Origin: Cellulomonas sp. URHD0024 | GTDB taxonomy: Bacteria; Actinomycetota; Actinomycetes; Actinomycetales; Cellulomonadaceae | Direction: 5' to 3' | Length of the DNA stretch: 64,000 bases | Assembly (NCBI RefSeq): GCF_000426185.1 | Contig: NZ_AUEW01000004.1 | Coordinates: 434,001-498,000, forward strand | Shown: positions 35,027 through 44,549 of the stretch, one piece after another | Position numbering within the stretch: the stretch's first letter is position 1 | Layout of the letters: every line of letters starts with the position of its first letter | Notes under the pieces: generated by a model | What the model saw: the letters and a program-made list of their open reading frames with translations, nothing else | Databases searched by the model: none | Told to the model about the DNA's origin: nothing | Position numbers and translations under genes: made by a program

Positions 35027-35588
35027 CCTTCGCGGCGGCCTTGGCGGCCTGCTTGGTGACGCGGACCTGGGCCATGGTCGCCGCGTCCGTGACGTCCGCG
35101 ATCGACCGCCGTGCACCGGGCTCGCCGTAGGCGCCCGCCGCCTCGGCCCAGCCAGCCGGCTGCACGCCGACCTGCTTGCCGAGGAGCGCCAGGAAGATGC
35201 GTGCCTTCTGGTCGCCGAAGCCGGGCAGCGCCTTGAGGCGCTTCAGGACCGTCGGGCCGTCGGGGTCGCCGTCGCTCCACAGGCGGGTGACGTCACCGTC
35301 GTACTGCTCGACGAGCGCCGCGGCGACGCCCTGGATGCGGCCGGCCATCGAGCCGGGGTAGCGGTGCACGGCAGGTGGGGTGGCGCACATCGAGGCGAAC
35401 TCCGACGGGTCGGCCTCCGCGATCCGGTGGACGTCCAGGCCCCCCATCCGGTCGGCGATCTTGGCGGGACCGGCGAATGCCGCCTCCATCGGGTACTGCT
35501 GGTCCAGCAGCATGCCGATCAGGAGGGCGAACGGGTCGTCGGTCAGGAGCTGGTCGGCGGTCGGGTCGCCCGTGAGCCAGAGGGTCAT
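35010..35588 (-). CDS. HhH-GPD-type base-excision repair protein
   Basis: A 192-residue DNA glycosylase-like protein: [21 protein letters not shown] (helix pair), then [20 protein letters not shown] (about 115-134), where LPGFGDQKA is the helix-hairpin-helix. A conserved aspartate downstream as in Nth/AlkA is not plain, and no Fe-S cysteines are present. The C-terminus is Lys/Ala-rich. These small actinobacterial proteins are annotated as repair enzymes without proven substrate. It lies between two F420 genes, overlapping cofE by 17 bases tail-to-tail. Confidence 0.8.
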   Translation of the reverse strand: MTLWLTGDPTADQLLTDDPFALLIGMLLDQQYPMEAAFAGPAKIADRMGGLDVHRIAEADPSEFASMCATPPAVHRYPGSMAGRIQGVAAALVEQYDGDVTRLWSDGDPDGPTVLKRLKALPGFGDQKARIFLALLGKQVGVQPAGWAEAAGAYGEPGARRSIADVTDAATMAQVRVTKQAAKAAAKATAAP

Positions 35589-35635
35589 GGCAGCATCCTC
35601 TCGCGGGGTTCGACCGGGACGGAAGGCGGTGCGGC

Positions 35636-36256
35636 GTGGACTGGGTCGTCGTCGTGCCGGTGAAGCCGGCCGCCGAGGGCAAGACGCGCCTCGCCGGGCT
35701 GCTGTGCCCGAGCGAGCGGGCCGCGCTCGCGCGGGCCATGGCGCTCGACACGATCCAGGCGGCCGCGGCGACTCCGGGCGTCGCCCGGGTCCTCGTCGTG
35801 ACGTCCGACGACGAGCTCGAAGCGGCGGTGCCGTTCGTCGTCGACGATCCCGGCGGCGGGCTCAACGCGGCCGTGCGCGCGGGTCTGGCCGCGGCGACGG
35901 GAACCGTGGCGGTGCTCCTGGGCGACCTGCCCGCGCTGCGGCCCGACGATCTGCACGCCGCACTCGTCCTGGCGGAACGGCATCCCCGCGCGTTCGTCGC
36001 CGATGCCGACGGCACGGGCACCACCCTGCTGACCGGGCTCACCGCGTTCACACCGCAGTTCGGGACCGGCTCGGCTGCCCTGCACGAGGCGAGCGGGCAC
36101 GTCCGGCTGGACATCCCGTCCGGGTCGACGCTGCGACGGGACGTCGACCTGCCTGCCGATGTCACCGCGGTGGAACGGCTGGGCGTGGGGAGCCGGACCG
36201 CTGCGGCGCTGTCCCGGATGGGGCTCGGCTCAGGGTCGACGGTCGACCAGGGATAG
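35636..36256 (+). CDS. cofC: 2-phospho-L-lactate / phosphoenolpyruvate guanylyltransferase
   Basis: A 206-residue nucleotidyltransferase that makes the GDP- (or GTP-) activated lactate or enolpyruvate unit for F420 synthesis (CofC/FbiD). VVVPVKPAAEGKTRLAGLL (about 4-22) is the N-terminal nucleotide-binding motif, VAVLLGDLPALRPDDL holds the metal aspartate, and FVADADGTGTTLLTG is family-specific. The GTG start at 35636 is the first in frame. Its 3' end overlaps the convergent cofD by 27 bases. Confidence 0.9.
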   Translation: MDWVVVVPVKPAAEGKTRLAGLLCPSERAALARAMALDTIQAAAATPGVARVLVVTSDDELEAAVPFVVDDPGGGLNAAVRAGLAAATGTVAVLLGDLPALRPDDLHAALVLAERHPRAFVADADGTGTTLLTGLTAFTPQFGTGSAALHEASGHVRLDIPSGSTLRRDVDLPADVTAVERLGVGSRTAAALSRMGLGSGSTVDQG

Positions 36257-37185
36257 GGCGTCTGCGGCGATGCGGGCCGCGGTCGGGACGTCGGTCATCA
36301 GGGCGGGCACGGCGCGGGACGCCCAGCCGACCCCCCGCAGGACTGCTGCCGCCGGTGCGTCGACCTCGTCGACGAGCCACGCGTCCAGGATCCCGCCGTC
36401 CGCGCGTCGCCCGTAGTGCTGGGCGACGGCGAGAGCCGTGGTCTCGACGCCGATCGCGGTCAGGCACGCATCCGCCATCCCGCGCACCGGCGCGCCGCCG
36501 ACCACGGGGCTGACGCCCACCACCGGTGCGTCTGTGCTGGTCAGTGCGTCACGCACACCCGGGATCGCGAGGATCGTCCCGACGGAGACGACCGGGTTGG
36601 ACGGTGGGACGACGACGACGTCCGCATCGGACAGAGCGGACAGCACGCCCGGAGCGGGGGTCGCGGTGGCGATGTTCGTCTGCACGAACCCGCGCGCCGG
36701 GAGCGTGGCGCGGTGCCGGACCCACCACTCCTCGAAGTGGATCTCGCGGCCGTCGTCGAGGAGCACGTGCGTCTCGACCTCGTCGTCGGTCATCGGAAGG
36801 AGGGTTACCCCGGGCCGCCAGCGGGCCGCGAGGCGCGCGGTGACCTGGGACAACGGCAGTCCGTCGCGCAGCAGCTCCGTGCGGGCGAGGTGGGTGGCCA
36901 GGTCGAGGTCGCCGAGCGTGAACCAGTCCCAGCCGAGGTCGTAGCCGGCCAGCTCGTCGCTGACGCGCCTCGTCTCGCCTCGTCGGCCCCAGCCCTGCTC
37001 CTCGTGCACGGCCCCGCCGAGCGTGTACATCAGGGTGTCGAGGTCGGGGCAGACGCGCACGCCGTGGAGCCACATGTCGTCGCCGGTGTTGGCGATGACC
37101 GTGACCTGGTGCTCGGTGCCGACGAGCGCGAGCAGCCCGCGCGTGAAGCGTGCTCCGCCGACGCCACCGGACAGGACCGTGATCT

Positions 37186-37189
<4 letters not shown>
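36230..37189 (-). CDS. cofD: 2-phospho-L-lactate (or PEP) transferase, F420-0 forming
   Basis: A 319-residue CofD/FbiA protein that joins the activated lactyl or enolpyruvyl unit to Fo. MKITVLSGGVGGARFTRGLL is the diagnostic N-terminus, then TVIANTGDDMWLHGVRVCPD, FTLGDLDLATHLARTELL and PPSNPVVSVGTILAIPGVRD. The ATG at 37187-37189 overlaps the stop of the ABC ATPase upstream (ATGA), so cofD is the last gene of the four-gene unit that also encodes the F420-0 importer. Convergent with cofC. Confidence 0.93.
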
Positions 37190-37952
<763 letters not shown>

Positions 37953-37962
<10 letters not shown>

Positions 37963-38972
37963 GCCGACCCCTTCCCGCGCCGCAGCAGGAACGCGAACAC
38001 GGGCACGCCGACGAGGGCCGTGACGATGCCGACGGGCAGCTCGCGCGGGGCGAAGACGGTGCGCGCGATGGTGTCCGCCCAGACCAGGAACACGGCCCCG
38101 GCCAGTGCCGAGACGGGCAGGAGGCGCCGGTGCGCCGGCCCGGTGAGCGACGAGACGGCGTGCGGCAGGATCAGGCCGACGAACCCGATGGCCCCGCTGA
38201 CCGCCACCATCGCGCCGGTGAGCAGGGCGACGACGACCATCAGGGTCCACCGCGTGCGGTTCACGTCGATCCCGAGGGATGCCGCCGACGTGTCTCCGAA
38301 CGCGAACGAGTCCAGGCGGGTGGCGCTCGTCAGCAGGACGACGCCGATGACCAGGGTGGCCGTCCCCGCGATCGCGACGTCACCCCACGTCGTCCCGGCC
38401 AGCGAACCCAGCAGCCAGTTGAGGATCTCGTGGTAGGAGTCGCCGGTCGCGGTCCAGAAGATGACGAACGACGTCCCCGCGGCGGCGAATTGGGAGACCG
38501 CGAGGCCGGCCAGGACCGTTCGGCCCGGCGTGAGCGTGCCGCCCGTGCGGGCCAGGGTCAGCGTCGCGAGCAGCGCCAGCATCGCGCCCGCGAAGGCCGC
38601 GACCGGAAGCAGCAGGCTCACTCCGACCACCAGGACCGCCACCGCACCCAGCGACGCGCCCGACGACAGACCGAGGAGGTACGGGTCCGCGAGCGGGTTG
38701 CGTGTCAGGCTCTGCATCACCGCACCCGCCAGCGCGAGACCCGCCCCGACCGCCGCCGCCGTCAGCACGCGCGGCAGCCGCAGGTCCCACACGATCGCGT
38801 CGTGCAGCCTCGGGACGCCGCTGGTGGTGAACCCGAGGTGGCCGGCGATGCTGCGTGCGACCTCCCCGACGTCGAGGTTCGCCGGACCGATGGTGACGGC
38901 CACCAGGATCGTCGCGACGACGGCCAGCACGCCGACCGTGACGAGCAGGGTCAGCGGAGCGCGTCGCTTCAC
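37953..38972 (-). CDS. ABC transporter permease (FecCD type), putative F420-0 importer
   Basis: A 339-residue permease with about nine or ten transmembrane helices. LPRVLTAAAVGAGLALAGAV (about 67-86), NPLADPYLLGLSSGASLGA and GFVGLILPHAVSSLTGPAHR are FecCD/BtuC landmarks. Substrate specificity comes from the cassette context. It is translationally linked to the ATPase; the binding-protein gene ends 13 bases before its start. Import of F420-0 is proposed knowledge for the family, not demonstrated here. Confidence 0.9.
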
Positions 38973-38985
38973 AGTGCCCGTGGCT

Positions 38986-39978
38986 TCACTGGTCGAGGGC
39001 CGCCAGCTGGTCGTCCAGCGACTTCACGGCCTCGGCGTTGCGGACCCCGGCCTCGGACGCCGCGAACGGGATGGTCAGGTAGCGGTGGTTCTTGACCGCG
39101 CTCAGCTGGGCGGTGGCGGGGTTGCTCTCGAGCGCCTTGATCTTCTTGTCCGCGGTGTTCCAGCTGGCGTCGACCAGCACGATCACGCTCGGGTCCGCCG
39201 CGACGATGGTCTCCCAGCCGGCGGAGGTCCAGGTGTCGTGCACGCCCGCGAAGATGTTGGTCAGCCCGGCGGCGTCCATCATCATCTGCGGCGCGCCGAT
39301 GCCTGCCCCGACGTACGGGGTGTCGTCGCCGGAGCTGTACCAGAGGGCGGTGGTCTTCTCGGCGGGCTTCTTCGCGCTCGCCAGCGTTGCCTTCTCGGTC
39401 GCGATGAGGCGTTCGGCTCGGTCCGGCACGCCGAAGATGCCGGCGACCTCGCGGATCTCGTCGTCGACCTTGTCGAAGGTCAGCGGGTCCGGCATGTAAC
39501 CGGGCTCCTTGCAGGCCGCGGGGGAGACGTACGTGCCGATGCCCAGCTCCTGCAGGCCAGCGCGATCACCGGCCCCGTCGGCCGAGAAGTTCGACTCCCA
39601 GCCGGCATAGACGAAGTCGGGCTCGAGCGCGAGCAGCGCCTCCTGGCCCGGGACCTTGTCGGAGATCACCGTGAGGTCCGCGTCCTTGTACGTGTCCGGC
39701 AACGGGCCGTCCGCGAACGCCGTGCCGACGATCGCCTCCTGCAGGCCGAGCGCGAGGAGCATCTCCGTGCTCGTCGACTTGATCGTGACGACCTTGCGCG
39801 GGGGCTGGTCGACCGTGACGTGGGTACCGCAGTTGTCGAGGGTGACGGCAGTGAAGGCCGCGGCGCCCGTGACGGTCGCGGCCGACGTCGCCTGCGGGGT
39901 GCTCTGGGTCGAGCAGCCGGCAAGGGTGGCGACGACCGCTGCGGTCGCTGCGACGAGAACGCGCCGAGTGGCGGGCAT
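38986..39978 (-). CDS. Lipoprotein substrate-binding protein, putative F420-0 ABC importer
   Basis: A 330-residue periplasmic-binding (TroA/BtuF-like) lipoprotein. The signal is MPATRRVLVAATAAVVATLA followed by GC, with C22 as the lipidated residue. Mature domain: RKVVTIKSTSTEMLLALGLQ, LEPDFVYAGWESNFSA and IVAADPSVIVLVDASWNTAD. It heads the unit binding protein-permease-ATPase-cofD. The match to the F420-0-binding clade is by recognition and context. The ATG at 39976-39978 gives a proper signal peptide; the long upstream open frame has no family sequence. Confidence 0.88.
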   Translation of the reverse strand: MPATRRVLVAATAAVVATLAGCSTQSTPQATSAATVTGAAAFTAVTLDNCGTHVTVDQPPRKVVTIKSTSTEMLLALGLQEAIVGTAFADGPLPDTYKDADLTVISDKVPGQEALLALEPDFVYAGWESNFSADGAGDRAGLQELGIGTYVSPAACKEPGYMPDPLTFDKVDDEIREVAGIFGVPDRAERLIATEKATLASAKKPAEKTTALWYSSGDDTPYVGAGIGAPQMMMDAAGLTNIFAGVHDTWTSAGWETIVAADPSVIVLVDASWNTADKKIKALESNPATAQLSAVKNHRYLTIPFAASEAGVRNAEAVKSLDDQLAALDQ

Positions 39979-40175
39979 GGGGCTCCGGGGCGGTGCTGGG
40001 CGCGTGCGCGCCTCTGGGCGTCGGGGGGTGGGGCGCACGTCGCGCCTCCGGAGGGCCGCCCACAGCCGGGCGGCGCGACCCGAGCCAGATGCGGCCGGGT
40101 TCCGCGCACAGAGTAGGCCTGTCCGGACCCCTGCGTGCAAGTGCCGACGTTTCGTCCTCAGCGAACTGTGGCTCG
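39979..40175 (-). other. Hairpin-rich leader upstream of the F420-0 importer unit
   Basis: On the minus strand this leader holds consecutive stems. ACCCGGCC/GGCTCGGGT (with one bulge) is followed by GCCGCCC/GGGCGGC, the palindrome CCTCCGGAGG and GGCGC/GCGCC. Its first part faintly recalls a cobalamin riboswitch core (GGAACCCGG then GGCTGTG), but no B12 box is visible. It may be a structured 5' UTR or only GC-rich chance folding. Confidence 0.3.
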
Positions 40176-40219
40176 TTGACCTGCGGTTCCATGTCACGTA
40201 GAGTCGAACGTATGTTCGA
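40176..40219 (+). promoter_or_regulatory. SOS-box promoter of the HNH gene
   Basis: -35 TTGACC (40176-40181), 17-base spacer, -10 TAGAGT (40199-40204), then the start ATG at 40212 seven bases later. Overlapping the end of the -10 and the start codon is TCGAAC-gtat-GTTCGA (40204-40219), a perfect match to the actinobacterial LexA box. LexA bound here would block both initiation and the start codon region. DUF222-HNH (13E12-type) genes of mycobacteria also carry SOS boxes. Confidence 0.8.
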
Positions 40220-41782
40220 AGACGGCATGGGCGGTGATCCAGAGCGCGGGGATGCTCTGGATCCCACCCATGCCCTCGAGTACGGCCCCTCGACGATGCG
40301 TGCCGTAGTACTCGAGCGAGCGGACCCGGGTCCTCCGGTACGTCTCTCGGGTGACGCGTGGGCGGCGGAAGCCGATCTCGTAGGCCTCGCCGACGCGGTC
40401 GTGGTGGCGGCGCGCGAGCTGGCCTGCGCGGTCTCGCCTCGATCCCGGAGATGGGCGTCGAGCGGACTCGCGTCCTCGGCAGGCTCGACGTGCTCGAGGG
40501 TGTGATCGCCACCGTCCGAGGGCAGCTGCTCATCGCCGAACGCGACTCGGGGGAGTGGCGACGGCCCGGCATCGGTTCGCTCGAGGCTGCTCGTTCGGCG
40601 GTCTCTCGGTCCGGAAGCGGTGCTGCCAGGCGTGAGGTCCAGCAGGCGGAGGCGCTGGCGGTCCTGCCGTCCGTCGCGACAGCGGTCGGTGCAGGCACCG
40701 TTCCGGTCGAGCACCTCAACGGAATCGCCCGTCTTCTGTCCACCGCCTCAGAGCACGTCACTGCCGTGCTGGCCTCGCCCCACGGCCAGCAGACGCTCGT
40801 GGCGATGGCCTGCGAGCAGGACGCGCCGACGTTCGCGCGCAACGTGTCGCGGTGGGCCGCGTCGCTGGATCCGGCCGCGCACGAACGCGACCACCAGGCG
40901 CAGCGGCGTGAACGCTTCCTGCATCTGTCGGACCAACCGGACGGCACGCATGTCCGGGGGCGGCTCGACCGTATGACGGGCCATGTGCTGCGCCTCGCGC
41001 TCGAGGCCGTCGGTGAGGCGCCGGGTGACGATCGCTCTCCCGAACAGGCGCGTGCCGACGCGCTCGGCGCGGTTGCGCAGAAGGTCCTCTCGATGCCCGA
41101 CACGGGCTCTGGTTCGGCCGTGCGCCCGCACGTGTCGCTGATCGTGACCGAAGAGACCTGGGCCGCGTTCCGGGCCCTTCCCGACAACGTGGTGCCCGTG
41201 ACCCTGCTGCCCGCACCGGGCGCCGGCTGCGCCGCGGCTGGGTTCGAGCCCGCGACGCTGCCGGACGGGATGCCCGTGCCGATGTCCGAGGCGCTGCGCG
41301 CACTCTGCGATGCCGAGATGACCCGGGTCGTCATGCGGGCCGGGAGCGAGCCGATGGACATCGGGCGGACGGAGCGTCTGTACACGGGCGTCCAGCGTCG
41401 AGCTGTGATCGCACGCGACAGGTGCTGCGTCTACCCAGGCTGCGGCAAACCGGCGCGGTGGGGCGAGGTGCACCACATCAGGTGGTGGTCGCGGGACGGC
41501 GGCACGACCAGCGTGGACAACGCCGTGCTCCTCTGCGTCTTCCACCACAAGGAGGTCCACCGGTTCCAGCTGTCCATCGAGCGGCTCCCAGCTGCGCCCG
41601 GTGGGGCCGGAGGCGCTCGCGGGCGCGCAGGAGGGGCGGGCCCGCCGCCGACCTACGTCTTTCGCCTGCCCAGCGGTGCGGTGCTGGCGGGGTCCGCTCG
41701 GCGGGCCGCTGGTCGGCCGGAGGATCCGGTCCCGACCGGGATGTCACCTACCGATGATGCGACGGAGCTGCTTACGGTCTGA
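40212..41782 (+). pseudogene. DUF222-HNH endonuclease (13E12 type), apparently frameshifted
   Basis: Two frames carry one protein. The first (ATG 40212, MFEDGMGGDPERGDALDPTH to AWAAEADLVGLADAVVVAAR) has the DUF222 N-terminus. From about 40430-40450 the family sequence continues in another frame: SIPEMGVERTRVLGRLDVLE through DUF222 to the HNH nuclease CVYPGCGKPARWGEVHHIRW, then LCVFHHKEVH. The HNH residues (two Cys pairs, HH, H) are complete. A single-base indel in the GC-rich stretch near 40435 explains it, either real or a sequencing error. If real, the downstream part could still start at ATG 40451. The gene is SOS-controlled by its promoter and was probably leaderless. Confidence 0.75.
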
Positions 41783-41815
41783 GCCCAGGGTGGCCGGCGC
41801 CCCGCCGACGTCGAC

Positions 41816-41835
41816 GTCCCGATGGCCGTCGGGAC
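41816..41835. terminator. Hairpin between convergent HNH and MocR genes
   Basis: GTCCCGA (41816-41822) pairs with TCGGGAC (41829-41835) around a 6-base loop. It lies in the 155-base gap between two converging genes and can end transcription from either side. Confidence 0.5.
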
Positions 41836-41937
41836 TCACCGCGTCGCGCGGCGACTCGTCGCATGGGGCGCGCCGGTGCCTCGGGGCGGCTTGTCGCATC
41901 GCGGGGGACACCGTGACGCCGGCTCGCCACGTCCGGA

Positions 41938-43329
41938 TCAGACGGTCGCGGCGACGGCGAGTGCTCGGGCAACCTCGTCGGTCTCGCGGTCGAGGAGTCC
42001 GACGGTGATGCGGACGTGGTCACCCGTGCCCGAGTCGCGTGCTCGGGCGGTTTCGGGGACGCTGCCGCTGCCGGTCGGGAGGAGCTCGAGGGTGCCGCTC
42101 GGGGTGTCGGCACGGAACGGGGTGCCTGGTGCGACGCGGACGCCGGCGGCCTCCAGCCGGACCAGTGCGGTGCGTTCGTCGTGGACGGGGAGCCAGAGGT
42201 TGATGCCGTCGCCCGGGTCGACGAGGACGCCGTGGGTGGCGAGTGCCTCGCGCAGGGCGCGCCGGCGGGCGAAGTAGACCCGACGGGCATGGGCGACTGC
42301 CTCGAGGGCGGTCGAGTCGGTGAGGAGATCGACCAGGACGTGCTGGAGGAGCCGGCTCGTCCACCCAGGGCCGAGCATGCGGCGAGCGACGAGGGCGTCG
42401 AGCACGGTGGCCGGGCCGCCGACCGCGGCGATGCGCAGGTCGGGGCCGTGCGACTTGCTGTAGGAGCGGACGTGCACCACGCGATCAGGCAGGAAGACGC
42501 CGAGGCTGACGTCGCGGGCGGAGGCGATCTCGCCCGAGTGGTCGTCCTCCACCACGATGGCGTCGTGCCGACGAAGGACGCCGGCGAGCTCGCGTGCACG
42601 GGTCGCGGTCATGCTCACGGCGGTCGGATTCTGGGCCCGTGGCTGCACGACGACGACCCGGGCTCCGGTCTCGAGGGCGTTGCGCAGCTCGTCGGGACGC
42701 ATGCCCTGGTGGTCGAGCGTGACGGGGACGCGCTCCAGGCCGAGGTGGTCGAGCAGATCGAACAGCGGCGGGAAGCCGGGATTCTCGACTGCGACACGCG
42801 ACCCGAAACCGGCGACCCGTTCGAGCGTCCGGCTCATCGCATCGAGGGCGCCGTCGACGACGGTGATCCTCTGGGGAGCGAACGGCCACGACTCTCGCAG
42901 GAGGGCCTCGAGCGCGGGCACGACCGGTGAGGCGAGGTAGGCACCGGTCTCCGCGGACGGCCGCTGCGCTGCCACGCGGGTCAGGGCCGGGCCGATGAGC
43001 GGCAGGAGCTCGGGGTCGGGCGTACCGCTGGACAGGTCGAGACGTGCCGGAGCGCCACCGGCCAGGTCGCGGTACCGCGGTGGGAGCCAGGCTGCGGGCG
43101 GAGGCAGGACGACGGTCCCGGATCGGCCCCGGGACGTCACGATGCCGACTGCGGCGAGCGCCCGCCACGCACCGCTGACCGTCGCGGGGCTCACGCCGAG
43201 CTCGGCGGAGAGGACGCGGACCGTCGGCAACCGGTCGCCGGGCCGCAGGTCACCGCCCCGGACGAGCCGCGCCACGGTCGCCGCGATGCCTCGAGGGCTA
43301 CGGTCGTCGACATGGGCAGCGAGATCCAT
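41938..43329 (-). CDS. MocR-type regulator (GntR winged helix fused to class I aminotransferase)
   Basis: 463 residues. A GntR winged helix (1-75) shows GDRLPTVRVLSAELGVSPAT. A PLP fold-type I domain (about 95-460) has DGALDAMSRTLERVAG, QPRAQNPTAVSMTATRAREL, and the PLP lysine in VRSYSKSHGPDLRIA. Such regulators bind PLP and often an amino-acid derivative, and usually control the divergent operon. Here that is the pyrimidine/hydantoin degradation genes, so beta-alanine or a ureide is a plausible effector (inference). The ATG is at 43327-43329. Confidence 0.9.
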   Translation of the reverse strand: MDLAAHVDDRSPRGIAATVARLVRGGDLRPGDRLPTVRVLSAELGVSPATVSGAWRALAAVGIVTSRGRSGTVVLPPPAAWLPPRYRDLAGGAPARLDLSSGTPDPELLPLIGPALTRVAAQRPSAETGAYLASPVVPALEALLRESWPFAPQRITVVDGALDAMSRTLERVAGFGSRVAVENPGFPPLFDLLDHLGLERVPVTLDHQGMRPDELRNALETGARVVVVQPRAQNPTAVSMTATRARELAGVLRRHDAIVVEDDHSGEIASARDVSLGVFLPDRVVHVRSYSKSHGPDLRIAAVGGPATVLDALVARRMLGPGWTSRLLQHVLVDLLTDSTALEAVAHARRVYFARRRALREALATHGVLVDPGDGINLWLPVHDERTALVRLEAAGVRVAPGTPFRADTPSGTLELLPTGSGSVPETARARDSGTGDHVRITVGLLDRETDEVARALAVAATV

Positions 43330-43560
43330 GCGGGTCAGAATGCCTGCGTATCTACAGGTGGGGGCCCCTTCCGGGCCCCGGCAAGCGTCCGATTCGTCCG
43401 TCGGCCAAGATGTTTACACGCTCGACACGGGTGTTCGCTCGGACGAAACTCGCGGTAACGCCACTGAAATGTTCAACCCCGACAGTCACATTCCAGGCGA
43501 GGGCGCCCCGGCGTCTGAGCTGGGGGTCGACCCTCGGCGGACGAAGACCGGAGGCACTCC
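43330..43560. promoter_or_regulatory. Divergent control region of the MocR and pyrimidine-degradation genes
   Basis: A 231-base gap that must hold both promoters and the MocR operator. A strong stem GGGGCCC/GGGCCCC (43361-43367, 43373-43379) lies close to the MocR start. Three TGTT-containing words (TGTTTACACG, TGTTCGCTCG, TGTTCAACCC, between 43410 and 43470) could be operator half sites. No clean -35/-10 pair was found. Confidence 0.4.
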
Positions 43561-44409
43561 ATGACCGTCGTGCGCGTCGCATTCACCCAGGCCACCTGGA
43601 CGGGCGACAAGGAGTCGATGATCGCCCTGCACGAGGCCTGGACCCGTGAGGCCGCGTCCCAGGGTGCCCAGGTGATCGCGTACCAGGAGCTGTTCTACGG
43701 CCCGTACTTCGGCATCACGCAGGACACGGCGTACTACGACTATGCCGAGTCGGTACCTGGTCCGACGACGGAGCGCTTCTCGGCGCTGGCGAAGGAGCTC
43801 GGCATCGTCATCGTGCTCCCGGTGTACGAGGAGGAGCAGCCCGGGGTGCTCTACAACACCGCGGCGGTGATCGATGCGGACGGCACCTACCTCGGCAAGT
43901 ACCGCAAGCACCACATCCCCAACCTGCCCAAGTTCTGGGAGAAGTTCTACTTCCGCCCGGGCAACCTGGGGTACCCGGTGTTCGAGACGGCTGTCGGCAG
44001 GATCGGCGTGAACATCTGCTACGACCGGCACTTCCCGGAGGGCTGGCGGGTGCTCGCCCTGAACGGTGCCGAGATCGTGTTCAACCCGAACGCGACGGCG
44101 CCGGGCATCTCGAACAAGCTGTGGGAGATCGAGCAACCCGCCGCGGCGGTGGCCAACGGCTACTTCGTCGTCGCGAACAACCGGGTGGGTCGTGAGGACA
44201 ACGAGTACGGCGACGAGGCCGTGAACTTCTACGGCTCGTCGTACGCGGTCGGTCCGGACGGCAACTATGTCGGCGAGCTCGGGTCCTCGAGCGAGAACCA
44301 GCTCCTGATCCGGGACCTCGACATGGACCAGGTGCGGGTGGTGCGCGAGAGGTGGCAGTTCTTCCGCGACCGTCGGCCGGAGGCGTACGGGCCGATCGTC
44401 GCGCCGTAG
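43561..44409 (+). CDS. Nitrilase-superfamily amidohydrolase, probable beta-ureidopropionase
   Basis: 282 residues. The nitrilase triad is clear: E43 in AYQELFYGPY, K116 in YRKHHIP, C153 in NICYDRHFPEG. The EXXX and spacing match N-carbamoyl-beta-alanine amidohydrolases of the nitrilase type. The reaction would be N-carbamoyl-beta-alanine to beta-alanine, CO2 and ammonia, the third step of reductive pyrimidine degradation. GGAGG is six bases before the ATG at 43561. First gene of a unit with dihydropyrimidinase, an F420-family enzyme, an aminotransferase and an SDR. Confidence 0.88.
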   Translation: MTVVRVAFTQATWTGDKESMIALHEAWTREAASQGAQVIAYQELFYGPYFGITQDTAYYDYAESVPGPTTERFSALAKELGIVIVLPVYEEEQPGVLYNTAAVIDADGTYLGKYRKHHIPNLPKFWEKFYFRPGNLGYPVFETAVGRIGVNICYDRHFPEGWRVLALNGAEIVFNPNATAPGISNKLWEIEQPAAAVANGYFVVANNRVGREDNEYGDEAVNFYGSSYAVGPDGNYVGELGSSSENQLLIRDLDMDQVRVVRERWQFFRDRRPEAYGPIVAP

Positions 44410-44549
44410 CCGCCCGTGGGATGGGCGAGCGGTCGGCGTCGAGCGACGGACACGGCCGACGACCGGGGGTAGGGAAGGCGTCACGACGACGGAGCACGGC
44501 AGGGCTTCACGACGACGGGCACGACGCAGAACACGGCGAGGAGGACCCG

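Noticed and set aside
39979..40175. Cobalamin riboswitch
   Set aside because: Only two short core-like words match; the B12 box and the typical P3-P6 arrangement are missing. Kept as a structured leader of low confidence instead.
43410..43649. Small plus-strand ORF before the ureidopropionase gene
   Set aside because: It overlaps the start of the real gene in another frame, and the sequence has no motif or Shine-Dalgarno.
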